DNA of 64,000 nucleotides from Nannocystis sp. (GTDB lineage: Bacteria; Myxococcota_A; Polyangia; Nannocystales; Nannocystaceae). Position 1 is the first letter of the stretch, and the number at the start of each line of letters is the position of its first letter. Under the pieces are notes generated by a model, which saw only the letters and a program-made list of their open reading frames with translations, was not told the origin of the DNA and did not search any database. Made by a program: the position numbers and the translations under genes. Shown in pieces: positions 1-9,255 of the stretch. Location: the NCBI RefSeq assembly GCF_016714285.1, contig NZ_JADJNN010000002.1:457001-521000 (forward strand), read 5' to 3'.

Positions 1-87
1 AGGCCACGCTGCCCCGAGCTCCCCGGTCTCGCGTGGACCCCAGTCGACGCAGCGCCTCCCTGGGTCTCGGCACCACGGCCACCGCTG

Positions 88-918
88 CTAGCCGCGCTCA
101 CGCGCCGCCAGGGGCGCCTCGGGCAGCATGCCGCGGAACAGCTCGTCGCTGCGGCCCGTGTCGAGCGCGTGGCAGCGGGCCCGGGCCTCGCTCGCCAGCC
201 GCGTCCCCGGGAACGCGTGCATCGCCTGCTCGTAGCGGGACGCCGCGAGCGCACGGTCACCGATCTGCTCGTGCGCCTGCGCCAGGTGGAACAGGTAAAC
301 CACGCGCGCCGGGTTGAAGCCCAGGCACTCGAGCCCGCGCTCGAGCAGCGGCACCGCCTCGCGCGGCCGGCCCATGCGGGCCAGGCACAGGCCCTCGAGC
401 GCCGCCCAGGTGCAGGCGACGGTCGGCTGATACGGCTCCGGGATGTGGCGCAGGCAGGCGTCCCGGTCGCCGCGGATGCAGCCGAGGATCACCGCGTCGG
501 GCTCGCGGGTCAGGACGTCGAGCTCGTGGCGACCGAAGGCCGCGAGCGCCTGCAGGTGCGGCGAGAGCTTCGCCGTGGTGCTGGCATAGACCTCGCGCGC
601 CTCGTCGAGCCGCCACTCGGCCACCAGGAGTCCGCCGAGCTGGGCCCGCGCCAGCCACTGCCGCTCGACGCTCACGGCCTCGCCCGCGGCCGCCAGCGCC
701 AGCTCCTGGCGCAGGTGTTGTTCGATCTGCCGGTGCCTGCCGGTGGCGATCGCCCGCCGCAGCGCCGCCGCCTCGAGCAGCGCGCGCCGCTGGTGCCCGC
801 GACCCACCAGCCACGCCCCCAGGCTCATGCTGAACACCACCGCCGCGATCGCCGTGAACTCCGCGGCGCAGCCGGGCAGCACCACGAGGCCGAGCAGGAG
901 CAGCAGGTCGCGGGACAT
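88..918 (-). CDS. Lipoprotein with TPR-like helical repeats
   Basis: 276 residues. The ATG at 918 is chosen because it begins a clean signal sequence: hydrophobic residues 5-15, then lipobox LPGC with Cys17. A second hydrophobic stretch at about 22-37 could instead make it a membrane-anchored protein. The rest (about 45-260) is Leu/Ala/Arg-rich helical sequence resembling divergent tetratricopeptide repeats, with motifs such as LGGLLVAEWRLDEAREVY and YLFHLAQAHEQIGDRALAA. No catalytic motif is visible. A TANNNT box 9 bases upstream of the ATG supports this start. Upstream codons in the same frame are Arg/Ser-rich and look noncoding. Role unknown; a protein-protein scaffold is an inference. Confidence 0.7.
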   Translation of the reverse strand: MSRDLLLLLGLVVLPGCAAEFTAIAAVVFSMSLGAWLVGRGHQRRALLEAAALRRAIATGRHRQIEQHLRQELALAAAGEAVSVERQWLARAQLGGLLVAEWRLDEAREVYASTTAKLSPHLQALAAFGRHELDVLTREPDAVILGCIRGDRDACLRHIPEPYQPTVACTWAALEGLCLARMGRPREAVPLLERGLECLGFNPARVVYLFHLAQAHEQIGDRALAASRYEQAMHAFPGTRLASEARARCHALDTGRSDELFRGMLPEAPLAARERG

Positions 919-927
919 CGCCCGCCC

Positions 928-933
928 AGCATA
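928..933 (-). promoter_or_regulatory. TATGCT -10-like box, leaderless type
   Basis: Reads TATGCT on the minus strand, 9 bases before the ATG at 918, with no purine-rich ribosome site between. It matches the TANNNT pattern seen before many starts in this window. Confidence 0.4.
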
Positions 934-1072
934 CCCGCCGTCGCCCCTCGCACCGGAAAAAACCACCGGCCTCGTCGAGGCCTCGGCGGGTGCCGCATCC
1001 CGCGATCTCGACGCGGTGAAAACCACCGTGCGGCGCGCAACGAAAGCGCCCGACGTGCCGACCGCTGCCGAC

Positions 1073-1789
1073 ATGTCCTCTGCCCTCGCGCACACCCTCC
1101 CTCGTGAGGCCGCTCCGCCGCGCTGTCCTCCGTCTCCAGCCTCGCGGCTGCGCTCCTTGCTCGTCGGCGCCGCCGAGCGCGCCCGCCACCCGCACGCCGA
1201 GGCCCGTGAGCTCGCCCCGGGGTTGCACGAGCTCGTCGGCCAGCGCCGCGAGCTCGAGGTCAAGGTCGTCGCTCGCGACCTCCTCCGCGGCCACGGCCTG
1301 GACGCCGCCGCGGCCTTCGCCAGCGCCCGCCGCGGCACCTGCGAGGAGCCGCTGGAGTTTGGTCGTGCTGGTCCGCTCCCGGGTGTCCACGCCTACATCC
1401 TCGGCGGTCCGGGCGGCCCCGACACCGCCGTCGCCGCGCTCGAGCTGCTCGCGCGTCTCGAGCTCGGACGCGCCGGCGCCGTGCTAGCGATCCCCGCCCG
1501 CGGCACCGCCCTCTTCCTCGCGCCGCACGCTCGCGGCCTGGCGCGGGCGCTCACCGGTCTCGGGCGCGTGCGTCAGTTCTGGTGCAGCGACGGCGACGAC
1601 GCCCCGCTGCAGCTGCGCGCCTCGCTGCGCTTCCTCGCCAGCTGGACGGCCAGCGCCCACGCCCGCCTGGAGCGCCCCGTCTCGCCCGCCCTCTACTGGC
1701 ACCGCGGCGGCCGCCCGCTCGCCGTCCTCACCGCCGACGCCCGCCGTCCCTTCACCGCGCCGCTCGAGCTCGTCGATCCGCTTTGTTAG
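1073..1789 (+). CDS. Hypothetical protein
   Basis: 238 residues from the ATG at 1073; in-frame upstream sequence overlaps the divergent gene's start and has poor coding character. I do not recognise the family. The sequence is Ala/Leu/Arg-rich, with a Gly-rich turn AYILGGPGGPDTAVAALELL around residue 105 and a hydrophobic stretch GAVLAIPARGTALFLAPHA around 145. There is no signal peptide and no clear membrane span. The 3' end, including the stop, is repeated imperfectly just downstream (1804-1850). Confidence 0.55.
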   Translation: MSSALAHTLPREAAPPRCPPSPASRLRSLLVGAAERARHPHAEARELAPGLHELVGQRRELEVKVVARDLLRGHGLDAAAAFASARRGTCEEPLEFGRAGPLPGVHAYILGGPGGPDTAVAALELLARLELGRAGAVLAIPARGTALFLAPHARGLARALTGLGRVRQFWCSDGDDAPLQLRASLRFLASWTASAHARLERPVSPALYWHRGGRPLAVLTADARRPFTAPLELVDPLC

Positions 1790-1850
1790 TGCATGTCATC
1801 GCCTCACCGCGTCGCTCGAGCTCGTCGATTCGCTTTGGTATTACATGTCC
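1752..1850 (+). repeat. Imperfect tandem repeat of a gene 3' end, period 52 bp
   Basis: The last coding bases and stop of the preceding gene (1752-1798) recur at 1804-1850 with about eight mismatches; both copies share the core CTCGAGCTCGTCGAT. The second copy runs into a palindromic element. Confidence 0.75.
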
Positions 1851-1860
1851 TTCGGGACAT
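1845..1860. repeat. Palindromic element copy (intergenic)
   Basis: ATGTCCTTCGGGACAT: perfect 6-bp arms around TTCG, which would be a stable UUCG tetraloop in RNA. It lies between the unknown gene and the kinase. Confidence 0.8.
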
Positions 1861-1970
1861 CTCATGATAGCGGGGGCTCCGCCCAGCCTGTCTCGTCGGA
1901 CACCCGCGCCGGTGCTCCGGTCCGCTGACCCGCGCGCTTCTGCACAGACCACAGCTGCTCCGCCCTGCGC

Positions 1971-1976
1971 TATCGT
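1971..1976 (+). promoter_or_regulatory. TATCGT -10-like box, leaderless type
   Basis: TANNNT box 8 bases before the kinase ATG at 1985; no Shine-Dalgarno sequence lies between. Confidence 0.4.
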
Positions 1977-1984
1977 CGGCCGGC

Positions 1985-4974
1985 ATGGCGCTCCAAGACG
2001 CCGCGAGCCTGGGCTCGACCACGCTGGCCGCGACCGGAGCAGCCCCCGCGCCCCGGGAGGGCGAGGCGCCGGCTCAGATCGGCCGCTATACGGTGCTCAA
2101 GGCGATCGGCGCCGGCGGCATGGGCGTCGTCTATGCCGCCTACGACACCGACCTCGACCGCAAGATCGCCATCAAGCTGCTGCACGAGCAGGCATCACCA
2201 GCGGCCCCAACACCATGGGCCACAGCCGCCTGCTCCGCGAGGCCCAGGCCATGGCCAAGATCTCCCACGCCAACGTGCTGCAGGTCTACGAGGTCGGCAC
2301 CCACGCGGGTCAGGTCTTCCTCGCCCTCGAGTTCGTCGAGGGCAGCACCCTCGCGGACTGGCTGCTCGCCGCTCCGCGCGACTGGCGGGCGGTCCTCGAG
2401 ATCTTCCTGCAAGCCGGGCGTGGCCTGCAGGCCGCGCACGAGGCCGGCGTCGTCCACCGCGACTTCAAGCCCGAGAACGTGCTCGTCGACCGCAGCGGCC
2501 GCGCCCGCGTCATGGACTTCGGCCTGGCTCGCGCGACCGGCACGATGCAACCTGTCCAAAAGGACATCCCGGTCACCGCCACCCACTCCAGCCTCGAGGT
2601 CAACCTCACGGTCACCGGCGCCGTCATGGGCACGCCGCTCTACATGGCCCCCGAGCAGCACCTCGGCGGCAGCACCGACGCCCGCACCGACGAGTTCGCC
2701 TTCTGCGTCGCCCTCTACGAGGCGCTCTACAGGCAGCGCCCCTTCGACGGTGACGACCTGCGCAGCCTCGCCAGCAACGTGCTGCGGGGCCTGGTCCGCG
2801 AGCCGCCGCGCGACCACAAGGTCCCGGCCTGGCTGCGCCGCGCCGTCCTCCGCGGCCTCTCGGCCGCGCCGGAGGACCGCTACCCCGGCCTCCTCCCGCT
2901 CCTCGCCGAGCTCGCCCGCGACCACGACGCCCCGCGCCGCCGCGGCCTGCTCGCCGCCGCTGCCCTCGTCCTCGTCCTCGCCGTCGGCTGGGGCTTCGTC
3001 GCCGCTGCGGGCGCCGCGGGCCAGCGCTGCCGCGGCGGCGCCGTCCAGCTCGCGGGCACCTGGGACAGCGCCCGCGCCGACCAGCTGAGCGCCGCCTTCG
3101 CGGCGACGGCTCGCCCCTACGCCGTCGCCACCGGCCAGCGCGTGCGCGTCCTCCTCGACGCTCGCGCCGCCGCCTGGGCCGGACTGCACGTCGCCGCCTG
3201 CGAGGCCCACGCCCGCGGCGAGGCCTCGGCCGAGCTCTACGACCTCGAGCTCGCCTGCCTCGAGCGTCGTCGCAGCGAGACCCACGAGCTCGTCGATCTG
3301 CTGGCGCGCGCCGACGCCGAGGTCGTCGACCGGGCCGTCGGCGCCGTCATGGCCCTCCCGCCGGTGACCGTCTGCGCCGACCGGGCCGCCCTGCTCGCGC
3401 GCGTGAAGCCGCCGGAGGACCCCGCATTGGCCGCCGAGGTCGCCCGTCTTCGCGTCGACCTCGACCGCGCGCGGGCCCTGCAGGACGCCGGCAAGCTCAA
3501 GGAGGGCATCGCCCTCGCGACCAGCATCGCCGACGCCGCCGACGCCAGCGGTCATCGCCCCGCGATCGCCGAGGCGAGGCTGCGCCTCGGTGAGCTGCAC
3601 AGCCGCGCCAGCGAGTTCGCGGCCGCCGAGCCAGCGCTGTGGGCCGCGCTGTGGGCCGCCGAGGCCAGTCGCCACGACGAGGTCGCCGCCGCGGCCTGGA
3701 CCGAGCTGGTGCGCCTCGCCGGCAAGCAGGGCAAGCTCGCCGAGGGCCAACGCTGGGCCGAGCGTGCCGGGGCCGCGCTGGCGCGCATCGGTGCCCCGCC
3801 GATCGCCGAGGCCCGCCTCGAGAACGAGCTCGGCAACCTCGCGTACCAGGCCGAGGACCACGTCGAGGCCGAACACCACTATCGCCGGGCGCTCGAGCTG
3901 CGCCGCGCCGCCCTCGGCCCCGATCACATCGACGTCGCCGCCTCGCTGGCCAACCTCGGCAACGCTCTCCTCGGCCTCGACCGCAACGCCGAGGCCCTCG
4001 CCATCGCGCGCGAGGCCCTCGCCTTGCGCGAGGCCAGCCTCGGCCGCGACCACGTCGACGTCGCCGCCTCGCTCAACAACATCGCCGTCATCGACAAGAA
4101 CGCCGGCCGCTACGGCGACGCCATCGCCGCCCTCACGCGCGCGCGCGACATCTGGACCCGCGCGCTCGGCCCGGACAACCCGAACGTGGCCAACGCCGAC
4201 GTCAACCTCGCCAGCACCTACTACCAGCGCGGCGAGCTCGGGCGGGCCGCCGACATCGCGGAGCGGGCCATCGCGCTGTCCGAGCGCCTCCTCTCGCTCG
4301 ACCACCCGATGACGCTCAAGGCCTACAGCAACGCCGGCGCCATCGCCGTCGCGCGCGGTGACCTCGAGCGCGGCGAGGTCCTCCTGCGCACCGTCTACGA
4401 GGTTCGTCTCCGGGTCCTCGGCCCTGACCACCCCGATGTCGCCAGCGCCTTCGCCAACCTCGCGTCGCTCGCCGACGAGCGAGGTCGGCTGGACGAGGCC
4501 GCCGAGATGCTCACCCGCGCCATCGCCATCGTCGAGCGACGCAGCGGCCCGGACCACTCGGACCTCGTGGCGTCGCTCAGCAACCTCGCCCACGTCGAGC
4601 TGCTGCGCGGCGCGCTCGAGCGGGCCGAGCTGCTCGCGCGCCGAGCCATCGCCATCGCCGACAGCACCTTCGGCGCTGACGCGCATCAGGCCCTCCCCGC
4701 GCGCGTCGTCCTCGCCGGCGTCGCCGCCCTGCGCCGTGAGCCCGGCGTCCTCGTCGAGCTCGATCGCATCGATCGCATCGCCGAAAAGACCCCGCTTGAA
4801 GCGGCGACGCTGACGGTCGCCCACTTCGCCCGCGCGATGGCGTTGGTCGACAGCGGCGGCGACCGTGGCGAGGCCGCGAGGCTCGCCCGCGAGTCGCTCG
4901 CCTATCACGCGTCGCGCGGCGCGACGCTGCCGGCCAAGCAGGTCACCACCTGGCTCGCGCGCCACCGCCTCTGA
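1985..4974 (+). CDS. Ser/Thr protein kinase with transmembrane segment and C-terminal TPR domain, frameshifted
   Basis: Hanks-type kinase typical of large myxobacteria. The first frame, from ATG 1985, holds the Gly-rich loop (IGAGGMGVVY, residues 41-50) and catalytic Lys64 in IAIKLL, then loses homology after LLHEQ. From about 2194 the next frame continues with MGHSRLLREAQAMAKISH, the catalytic loop VVHRDFKPEN (about 2450), DFG (2515-2523) and MAPEQ (about 2645). A single transmembrane stretch lies at about 2940-3010, followed by an extracytoplasmic part with several TPR_12-like repeats of the LGPDHIDVAASLANLGN type (3870-4700). The break at 2190-2196 fits one missing base: a real mutation, a -1 frameshift site or an assembly error. 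A palindromic element lies in the activation segment. Substrate unknown. Confidence 0.85.
2553..2566. repeat. Palindromic element copy inside the kinase activation loop
   Basis: TGTCC-AAAA-GGACA, read in frame as PVQKDIP, between the DFG and APE motifs, a stretch that controls kinase activity and varies in length between kinases. Confidence 0.7.
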
Positions 4975-5059
4975 GGCGGCCGGCGCCGCGCCGTGCAGCG
5001 GCCATTCCGCGAGGTGGCCGATGCCGTCCCGCGAGGCGGCCGATACGAGGCAGCCCGGC

Positions 5060-5806
5060 TCAGCGGGGGCCGCGGTCGAGCCCGAGGAAGGCCCGCGTGC
5101 GCTCGTTCTGGGGTCGCTCGAGCACCTCGGCCGGCGGCCCGTCCTCGATCACCGTGCCGCCGTGCAGCACCAGCACGCGGTCGCTGACCTCCCGGGCGAA
5201 GCGCATCTCGTGCGTCACCACCAGCATGGTCAAGCCGCCCCTGGCCAGCGCGGTCAACACGTCGAGCACCTCGCCCACGCGCTCCGGGTCGAGCGCGCTG
5301 GTCGGCTCGTCGAGCAGCAGCGCCGCCGGCTCCATCGCCAGCGCCCGGGCGATCGCCACCCGCTGCTGTTCGCCGCCCGACATCTCGTGCGGGTAGGCGT
5401 CGGCGCGGTGGCCGAGGCCGACCTGCTTGAGCAGCCTGTGCGCCCGCTCGCTGGCCTCGGCGACCGACAGCCCCTTCACGTGGATCGGTGCCTCGATGAT
5501 GTTGCCGAGGGCGGTGCGGTGGGCGAACAGGTTCCACTGCTGGAACACCATCCCGACCTTCTGCCGCACCGCCGCGAGGGCGCGCGCGTTGACCTTGGCC
5601 CCGCCGGGCACCAGCTTCTGGCCGCCGATCTCGATCGAGCCGCCGTCGAAGCTCTCGAGGCCGTTGAGGCAGCGCAGCAGCGTGCTCTTGCCGCCGCCCG
5701 AGGGCCCGATCAGGCTGACCACCTGACCCGCCGCGAAGCTCAGCGAGATGTCGTTCAAGATCTTGCGCGGGCCGTAGGCCTTGCAGAGTGCGTGGACCTC
5801 GATCAT
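5060..5806 (-). CDS. Polar amino acid ABC transporter, ATP-binding protein
   Basis: 248 residues, usual length for the GlnQ/HisP class. Walker A GPSGGGKST is at 34-42, signature MSGGEQQRVAIARAL at about 144-158, Walker B LLLDEPTSALD at about 166-176, and the switch His in VVTHEMRFA follows. It energises import through the membrane protein encoded just upstream. Its ATG at 5806 overlaps that gene's stop (ATGA), so the pair is almost certainly translationally coupled. Substrate is inferred from family only; polar amino acids are most likely. Confidence 0.93.
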   Translation of the reverse strand: MIEVHALCKAYGPRKILNDISLSFAAGQVVSLIGPSGGGKSTLLRCLNGLESFDGGSIEIGGQKLVPGGAKVNARALAAVRQKVGMVFQQWNLFAHRTALGNIIEAPIHVKGLSVAEASERAHRLLKQVGLGHRADAYPHEMSGGEQQRVAIARALAMEPAALLLDEPTSALDPERVGEVLDVLTALARGGLTMLVVTHEMRFAREVSDRVLVLHGGTVIEDGPPAEVLERPQNERTRAFLGLDRGPR

Positions 5807-7350
5807 GACCTCGCCAGCCTCGCTTCCAGCCGCCGCGCGAACAGCGACAGCGGGTAGCTCATCACGAAGTAGAGCAGCGCGCACATCAGCCCGGGGATCG
5901 CCCACGAGCGCACGTCGACCGCGGTGATCGTCATGCGCTTGGTCAGCTCGACCACCGTGATCACGCTGACCAGCGAGCTGTCCTTGAGCAGGGCGATGAA
6001 GTCGTTGGTCACCGAGGGCAGGGCCAGACGGAAGCCCTGCGGCAGCACGACCCGGCGCAGCGCCAGCGGGGTCGACATCCCGAGCGACAGGGCCGCCTCC
6101 ATCTGGCCCTTCGGCACCGCCTGGATGCCCGCGCGGTACACCTCGGCCTCGTAGGCCGCGTAGTTCATCCCGAGCCCGATGATCGCCGCCGTGAACGCGT
6201 CGAGCTTGATCACGTCGGCGAGCCCGTAATAAAGCACGTAGAGCTGCAGCAGCACCGGGGTGCCGCGGTAGAGCTCGACGTAGGCCTCGGCCACCCGCGA
6301 GACCACCGCGTTGCCGTAGAGCCGGCACACCGCGAGGCCGAGGCCCAGCGGGATCGCGATCGCCATCGCCAGGATGCTGAGGACCAGGGTGACCCCGGCC
6401 GCCTGGACGAACGCGATCATGTGGGACCAGCGCAGGGTGCTGACCACGGGTTCGCCGAGCAGGCGCCGCTGGTCGGCGTCGCTCCAGGCGATGAGGCCGA
6501 TCTGGCGGTCGTTCCAGATGTTCTCCTTGCGCAGGATCTCCTCCAGCTTGCCCGACTGGATGATCTTCTCCAGCGCCGCGTCGACCGCGTCGCGCAGGCT
6601 GTGGTCGGTCTTCGGGGTGGCGATCGAATAGAAGCCGTCGGCGAAGTCGCCGACCACCCGCAGCTGCGGCCGCGGCTCGCCGTAGATGCCGGCGATGATG
6701 TCGTCGTGGAACACCGCGTCGATGCGCCCCGCGACCAGGTCCTGGTAGGGCTCGTCGGTGCCCTCGTAGTAGACCGGCTCGATGCCCTTGGCGAGCAGCT
6801 GGTCGGCGGTATAGCTGTTGGTCAGGGTGCCGACCCGCTTGCCCTTCAGCGAGTCGAGGTCGGCGACCACGCTGGGGTCGTCGCGGCGGGCCATCAGCCG
6901 CGAGGCGAACACGTAATATGGCCGGGTGAACAGCACCACGCCGGTGCGGGCCGGGGTCACCTCGAGGCCGTTCATGGCGATATCGAAGGTGCCGCGCTCG
7001 AGCGAGGGGACCAGCGCGCTCCAGTCGTTTTGTACGAACTCGGCCTTGACCCCGAGCTCGCTCGCCAGCGCCTCGGCGAGGTCCACCTCGAAGCCGCGGA
7101 GCTTCTCGGGGTGATCGGGGTCCTCATAAATGTAGGGAGCGCCGCCCTGAACATCCGCGCCCCAGCGCAGTACGCCGGCCTCCTTGATTCGCCGGAGCGA
7201 GTCATCGGCCGCCGGCGAGCCGGCGCAGGCCCACGCAGAGAGCAGCACGACCACGGCCAAACACAGGTTCAGACCCGCCCGAACGACGAATCTGACGAAG
7301 GAGGCCAGGGGACGCGCCGGGACAGGCGGGAGAGGCCGGGCATGATCCAA
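5803..7350 (-). CDS. ABC transporter fused substrate-binding protein and permease (amino acid type)
   Basis: 515 residues. An N-terminal hydrophobic signal or anchor lies at about 25-45. An SBP_bac_3 binding domain spans about 55-290 (VLRWGADVQGGAPY, GFEVDLAEAL, FDIAMNGLEVTPART, GKRVGTLTNSYTADQLL). A HisM/GlnP-type permease covers about 315-515, with EAA-loop sequence EAALSLGMSTPLALRRVVLPQ. Binding protein and permease are usually separate; here they are one chain, so the receptor is tethered to its channel. The first codon is TTG at 7350, so the exact start is uncertain. The stop overlaps the ATPase start. Together the two genes make a complete importer. Confidence 0.92.
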   Translation of the reverse strand: MDHARPLPPVPARPLASFVRFVVRAGLNLCLAVVVLLSAWACAGSPAADDSLRRIKEAGVLRWGADVQGGAPYIYEDPDHPEKLRGFEVDLAEALASELGVKAEFVQNDWSALVPSLERGTFDIAMNGLEVTPARTGVVLFTRPYYVFASRLMARRDDPSVVADLDSLKGKRVGTLTNSYTADQLLAKGIEPVYYEGTDEPYQDLVAGRIDAVFHDDIIAGIYGEPRPQLRVVGDFADGFYSIATPKTDHSLRDAVDAALEKIIQSGKLEEILRKENIWNDRQIGLIAWSDADQRRLLGEPVVSTLRWSHMIAFVQAAGVTLVLSILAMAIAIPLGLGLAVCRLYGNAVVSRVAEAYVELYRGTPVLLQLYVLYYGLADVIKLDAFTAAIIGLGMNYAAYEAEVYRAGIQAVPKGQMEAALSLGMSTPLALRRVVLPQGFRLALPSVTNDFIALLKDSSLVSVITVVELTKRMTITAVDVRSWAIPGLMCALLYFVMSYPLSLFARRLEARLARS

Positions 7351-7440
7351 GGTGCTTTATCCCCTACCATCCGGGCGAGCGTCGACGCAAGCGAGATCGT
7401 GTTTGCCTTGCTTCGTGTTCGCGTTCGGCTTGCCATCCCC

Positions 7441-7501
7441 TCGCTCGCCAGTGGTTCGCTCGCCAGTGGTGAGGCAGTGGTGAGGCAGTGGTGAGGCAGT
7501 G
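7441..7501. repeat. Short tandem repeats between divergent genes
   Basis: Two copies of a 14-15 bp unit containing TCGCTCGCCAGTGG are followed by three copies of TGAGGCAGTGG (11 bp). They lie in the 270-base gap (7351-7620) between the transporter and the porin; nothing else is recognisable there. Confidence 0.75.
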
Positions 7502-7620
7502 TCGAGGTAGCGAGGCAGTTGTTCGTCACGCCCGCGTCGCTCCGTCGCGGTCTCGTGTTGATTGCGTGGAGCTTCGCGTGTTATGTCGGCGACACGATGC
7601 CCGAGCATGTTCCAAACACC

Positions 7621-9222
7621 ATGCGTCTCCTGAGGTATCTGCGAAGCGCTGGGGTCGGAGTCGGTGTCGGCATGGTCGGGCTCATCGGGCTCATCGGGCT
7701 CACGCCCGCGTCGGCCCTCGCCTGGCCCCTCGCTGCTCCGCCGCTCGGCGCAGCGCCAGCGACGACCACGCCGGGGACACCGGCGCCAGCCACCACGACG
7801 ACGCCGGCCATTGCAGCGACGGCAGCGACGCCGGCCACGACGGCAGCCCCGGTTGTGACTCCCGCAGTCACTCCCGCGAACACGCCGGCAACGACGCCTG
7901 TCACGCCCGCGGCGACTCCCGTGGGCACGCCGCCTGGCACCCACCCGGCAGCGCCCGCGCCCACGACGCCCGTCAGCCCTGCAGCGGCCGCGCCGGCGAC
8001 GGCGCCAGCGACGGCGCCCGCGACATCCTCCGAGGCGAACCCGCCTGGCACGCACGCCGCTGCGCCGACCCCCGATGTCCCGGTCGGCCCCGCTGCTGCC
8101 GCGCCGACGGCCGCTGGCGAGGAGGCGGCGGGCAAGGTCGGCGACGTCCCGCTCGCGCTCGGCTTCCACGGCGCGATGGAATTCTACTACGCCTATAACA
8201 CCAACAAGCCGAGCAACGACATCACCAATTGGCGCTGGTACGACCATCGCCACAATCAGCTCGGTTTACAGGGTCTGTGGTTCGCGCCGGAGTATCTCAT
8301 TGGTCCGGTGAGCGGGCACTTTCAGCTGCAGCTCGGGGTGCTGGCCGAGCTGTTCTGGTACAGCGAGCGCTCGGTCGAGGAGGACCTGCTGTGGCGGCTG
8401 CTGCAGGAGGCCACGATGGCCTGGCAGACCCCGTGGAAGCGGCTCTCGATCGAGGGCGGCATCTTCAACGTGCCGTTCGGTCCGGAGTGGAACCTCGCGT
8501 CGAAGAACTGGAACTGGTCGACCAGCAACCTGTTCGCGCTGATGCCGTACCAGATCACCGGGGCGCGGGCCAACCTCGACCTCGGCCGCGGCGTCATGGC
8601 CCGCATCGGCGTCTATAACGGCTGGGATCGCATCGTCAAGGACAACAACAAGCAGAAGGCGATGATGCTCTCGCTCGAGTGGACCGACGAGGAGGACGAG
8701 GAGACCTACGTCTTTTTCAATTACATGATGGGCAACGAGCGCGACACCGACGACGAGCGCGGCCGCACGCCGCGTCACACCTTCGATCTCTACGCCCAAT
8801 GGCACGTCCGCAAGCCGCTGTTCATCCGCGCCTGGACCTTCTCCGGCTTCGAGCGCCGCCCCGGCGCCACCGACGGCTGGCTCGGCCTCGCCGGCTTCAT
8901 GCGCGTCGACCCGCTGTGGTGGTTTAGCATCACCGGCCGCGGTGATTATGTGTACACCCGCTCGAAGACCGAGAACCTGTTCCACACCGACGTGCTCGCC
9001 GACCCGAACACCACCACCGCGCTCGGCTCCGGCACCCTCACCCTCGACTTTCACCCGCACACCAACATCTCGCTGCGCCTCGAGGGCCGCTACGACAGCG
9101 CCAGCTTCCCGCTGTTCTACAAGGGCCTCGTCCCGTTGGCCGACAAGACCGACCCGCGCAGCTTCGTCCCCAACGCGAATCGCCAGGCCACCGTGCTCGC
9201 CGGCATGACGACCTGGTTCTAG
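7621..9222 (+). CDS. Putative outer-membrane beta-barrel porin with Pro/Ala/Thr linker
   Basis: 533 residues from ATG 7621, chosen because it directly begins a signal peptide (MRLLRYLRSAGVGV, hydrophobic core, cleavage after ASALA). Residues about 35-170 are a low-complexity Pro/Ala/Thr linker. The rest looks like a BBP2-type porin: an AMEFYYAYNTNKPSND start, aromatic alternation, WNWSTSNLFALMPYQITGAR, and a C-terminal Phe preceded by alternating residues, as in BAM substrates. Two in-frame upstream ATG/TTG starts (7519, 7597) are less likely. Likely a diffusion channel; substrate unknown. Confidence 0.8.
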   Translation: MRLLRYLRSAGVGVGVGMVGLIGLIGLTPASALAWPLAAPPLGAAPATTTPGTPAPATTTTPAIAATAATPATTAAPVVTPAVTPANTPATTPVTPAATPVGTPPGTHPAAPAPTTPVSPAAAAPATAPATAPATSSEANPPGTHAAAPTPDVPVGPAAAAPTAAGEEAAGKVGDVPLALGFHGAMEFYYAYNTNKPSNDITNWRWYDHRHNQLGLQGLWFAPEYLIGPVSGHFQLQLGVLAELFWYSERSVEEDLLWRLLQEATMAWQTPWKRLSIEGGIFNVPFGPEWNLASKNWNWSTSNLFALMPYQITGARANLDLGRGVMARIGVYNGWDRIVKDNNKQKAMMLSLEWTDEEDEETYVFFNYMMGNERDTDDERGRTPRHTFDLYAQWHVRKPLFIRAWTFSGFERRPGATDGWLGLAGFMRVDPLWWFSITGRGDYVYTRSKTENLFHTDVLADPNTTTALGSGTLTLDFHPHTNISLRLEGRYDSASFPLFYKGLVPLADKTDPRSFVPNANRQATVLAGMTTWF

Positions 9223-9255
9223 CGAGACTGCGTGAGGCGGGCGCCGACTCGCTAG
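9219..9255. terminator. Inverted repeat spanning two convergent stop codons
   Basis: CTAGCGAG (9219-9226) pairs with CTCGCTAG (9248-9255). The arms contain the stop codons of the porin and of the opposing VWA gene. It would form a GC-rich hairpin in both transcripts but has no U-tract. Confidence 0.35.

Noticed and set aside
2140..4965. 941-residue open frame opposite the kinase
   Set aside because: Mirror image of a GC-rich gene with no domain; the kinase motifs on the plus strand are certain.
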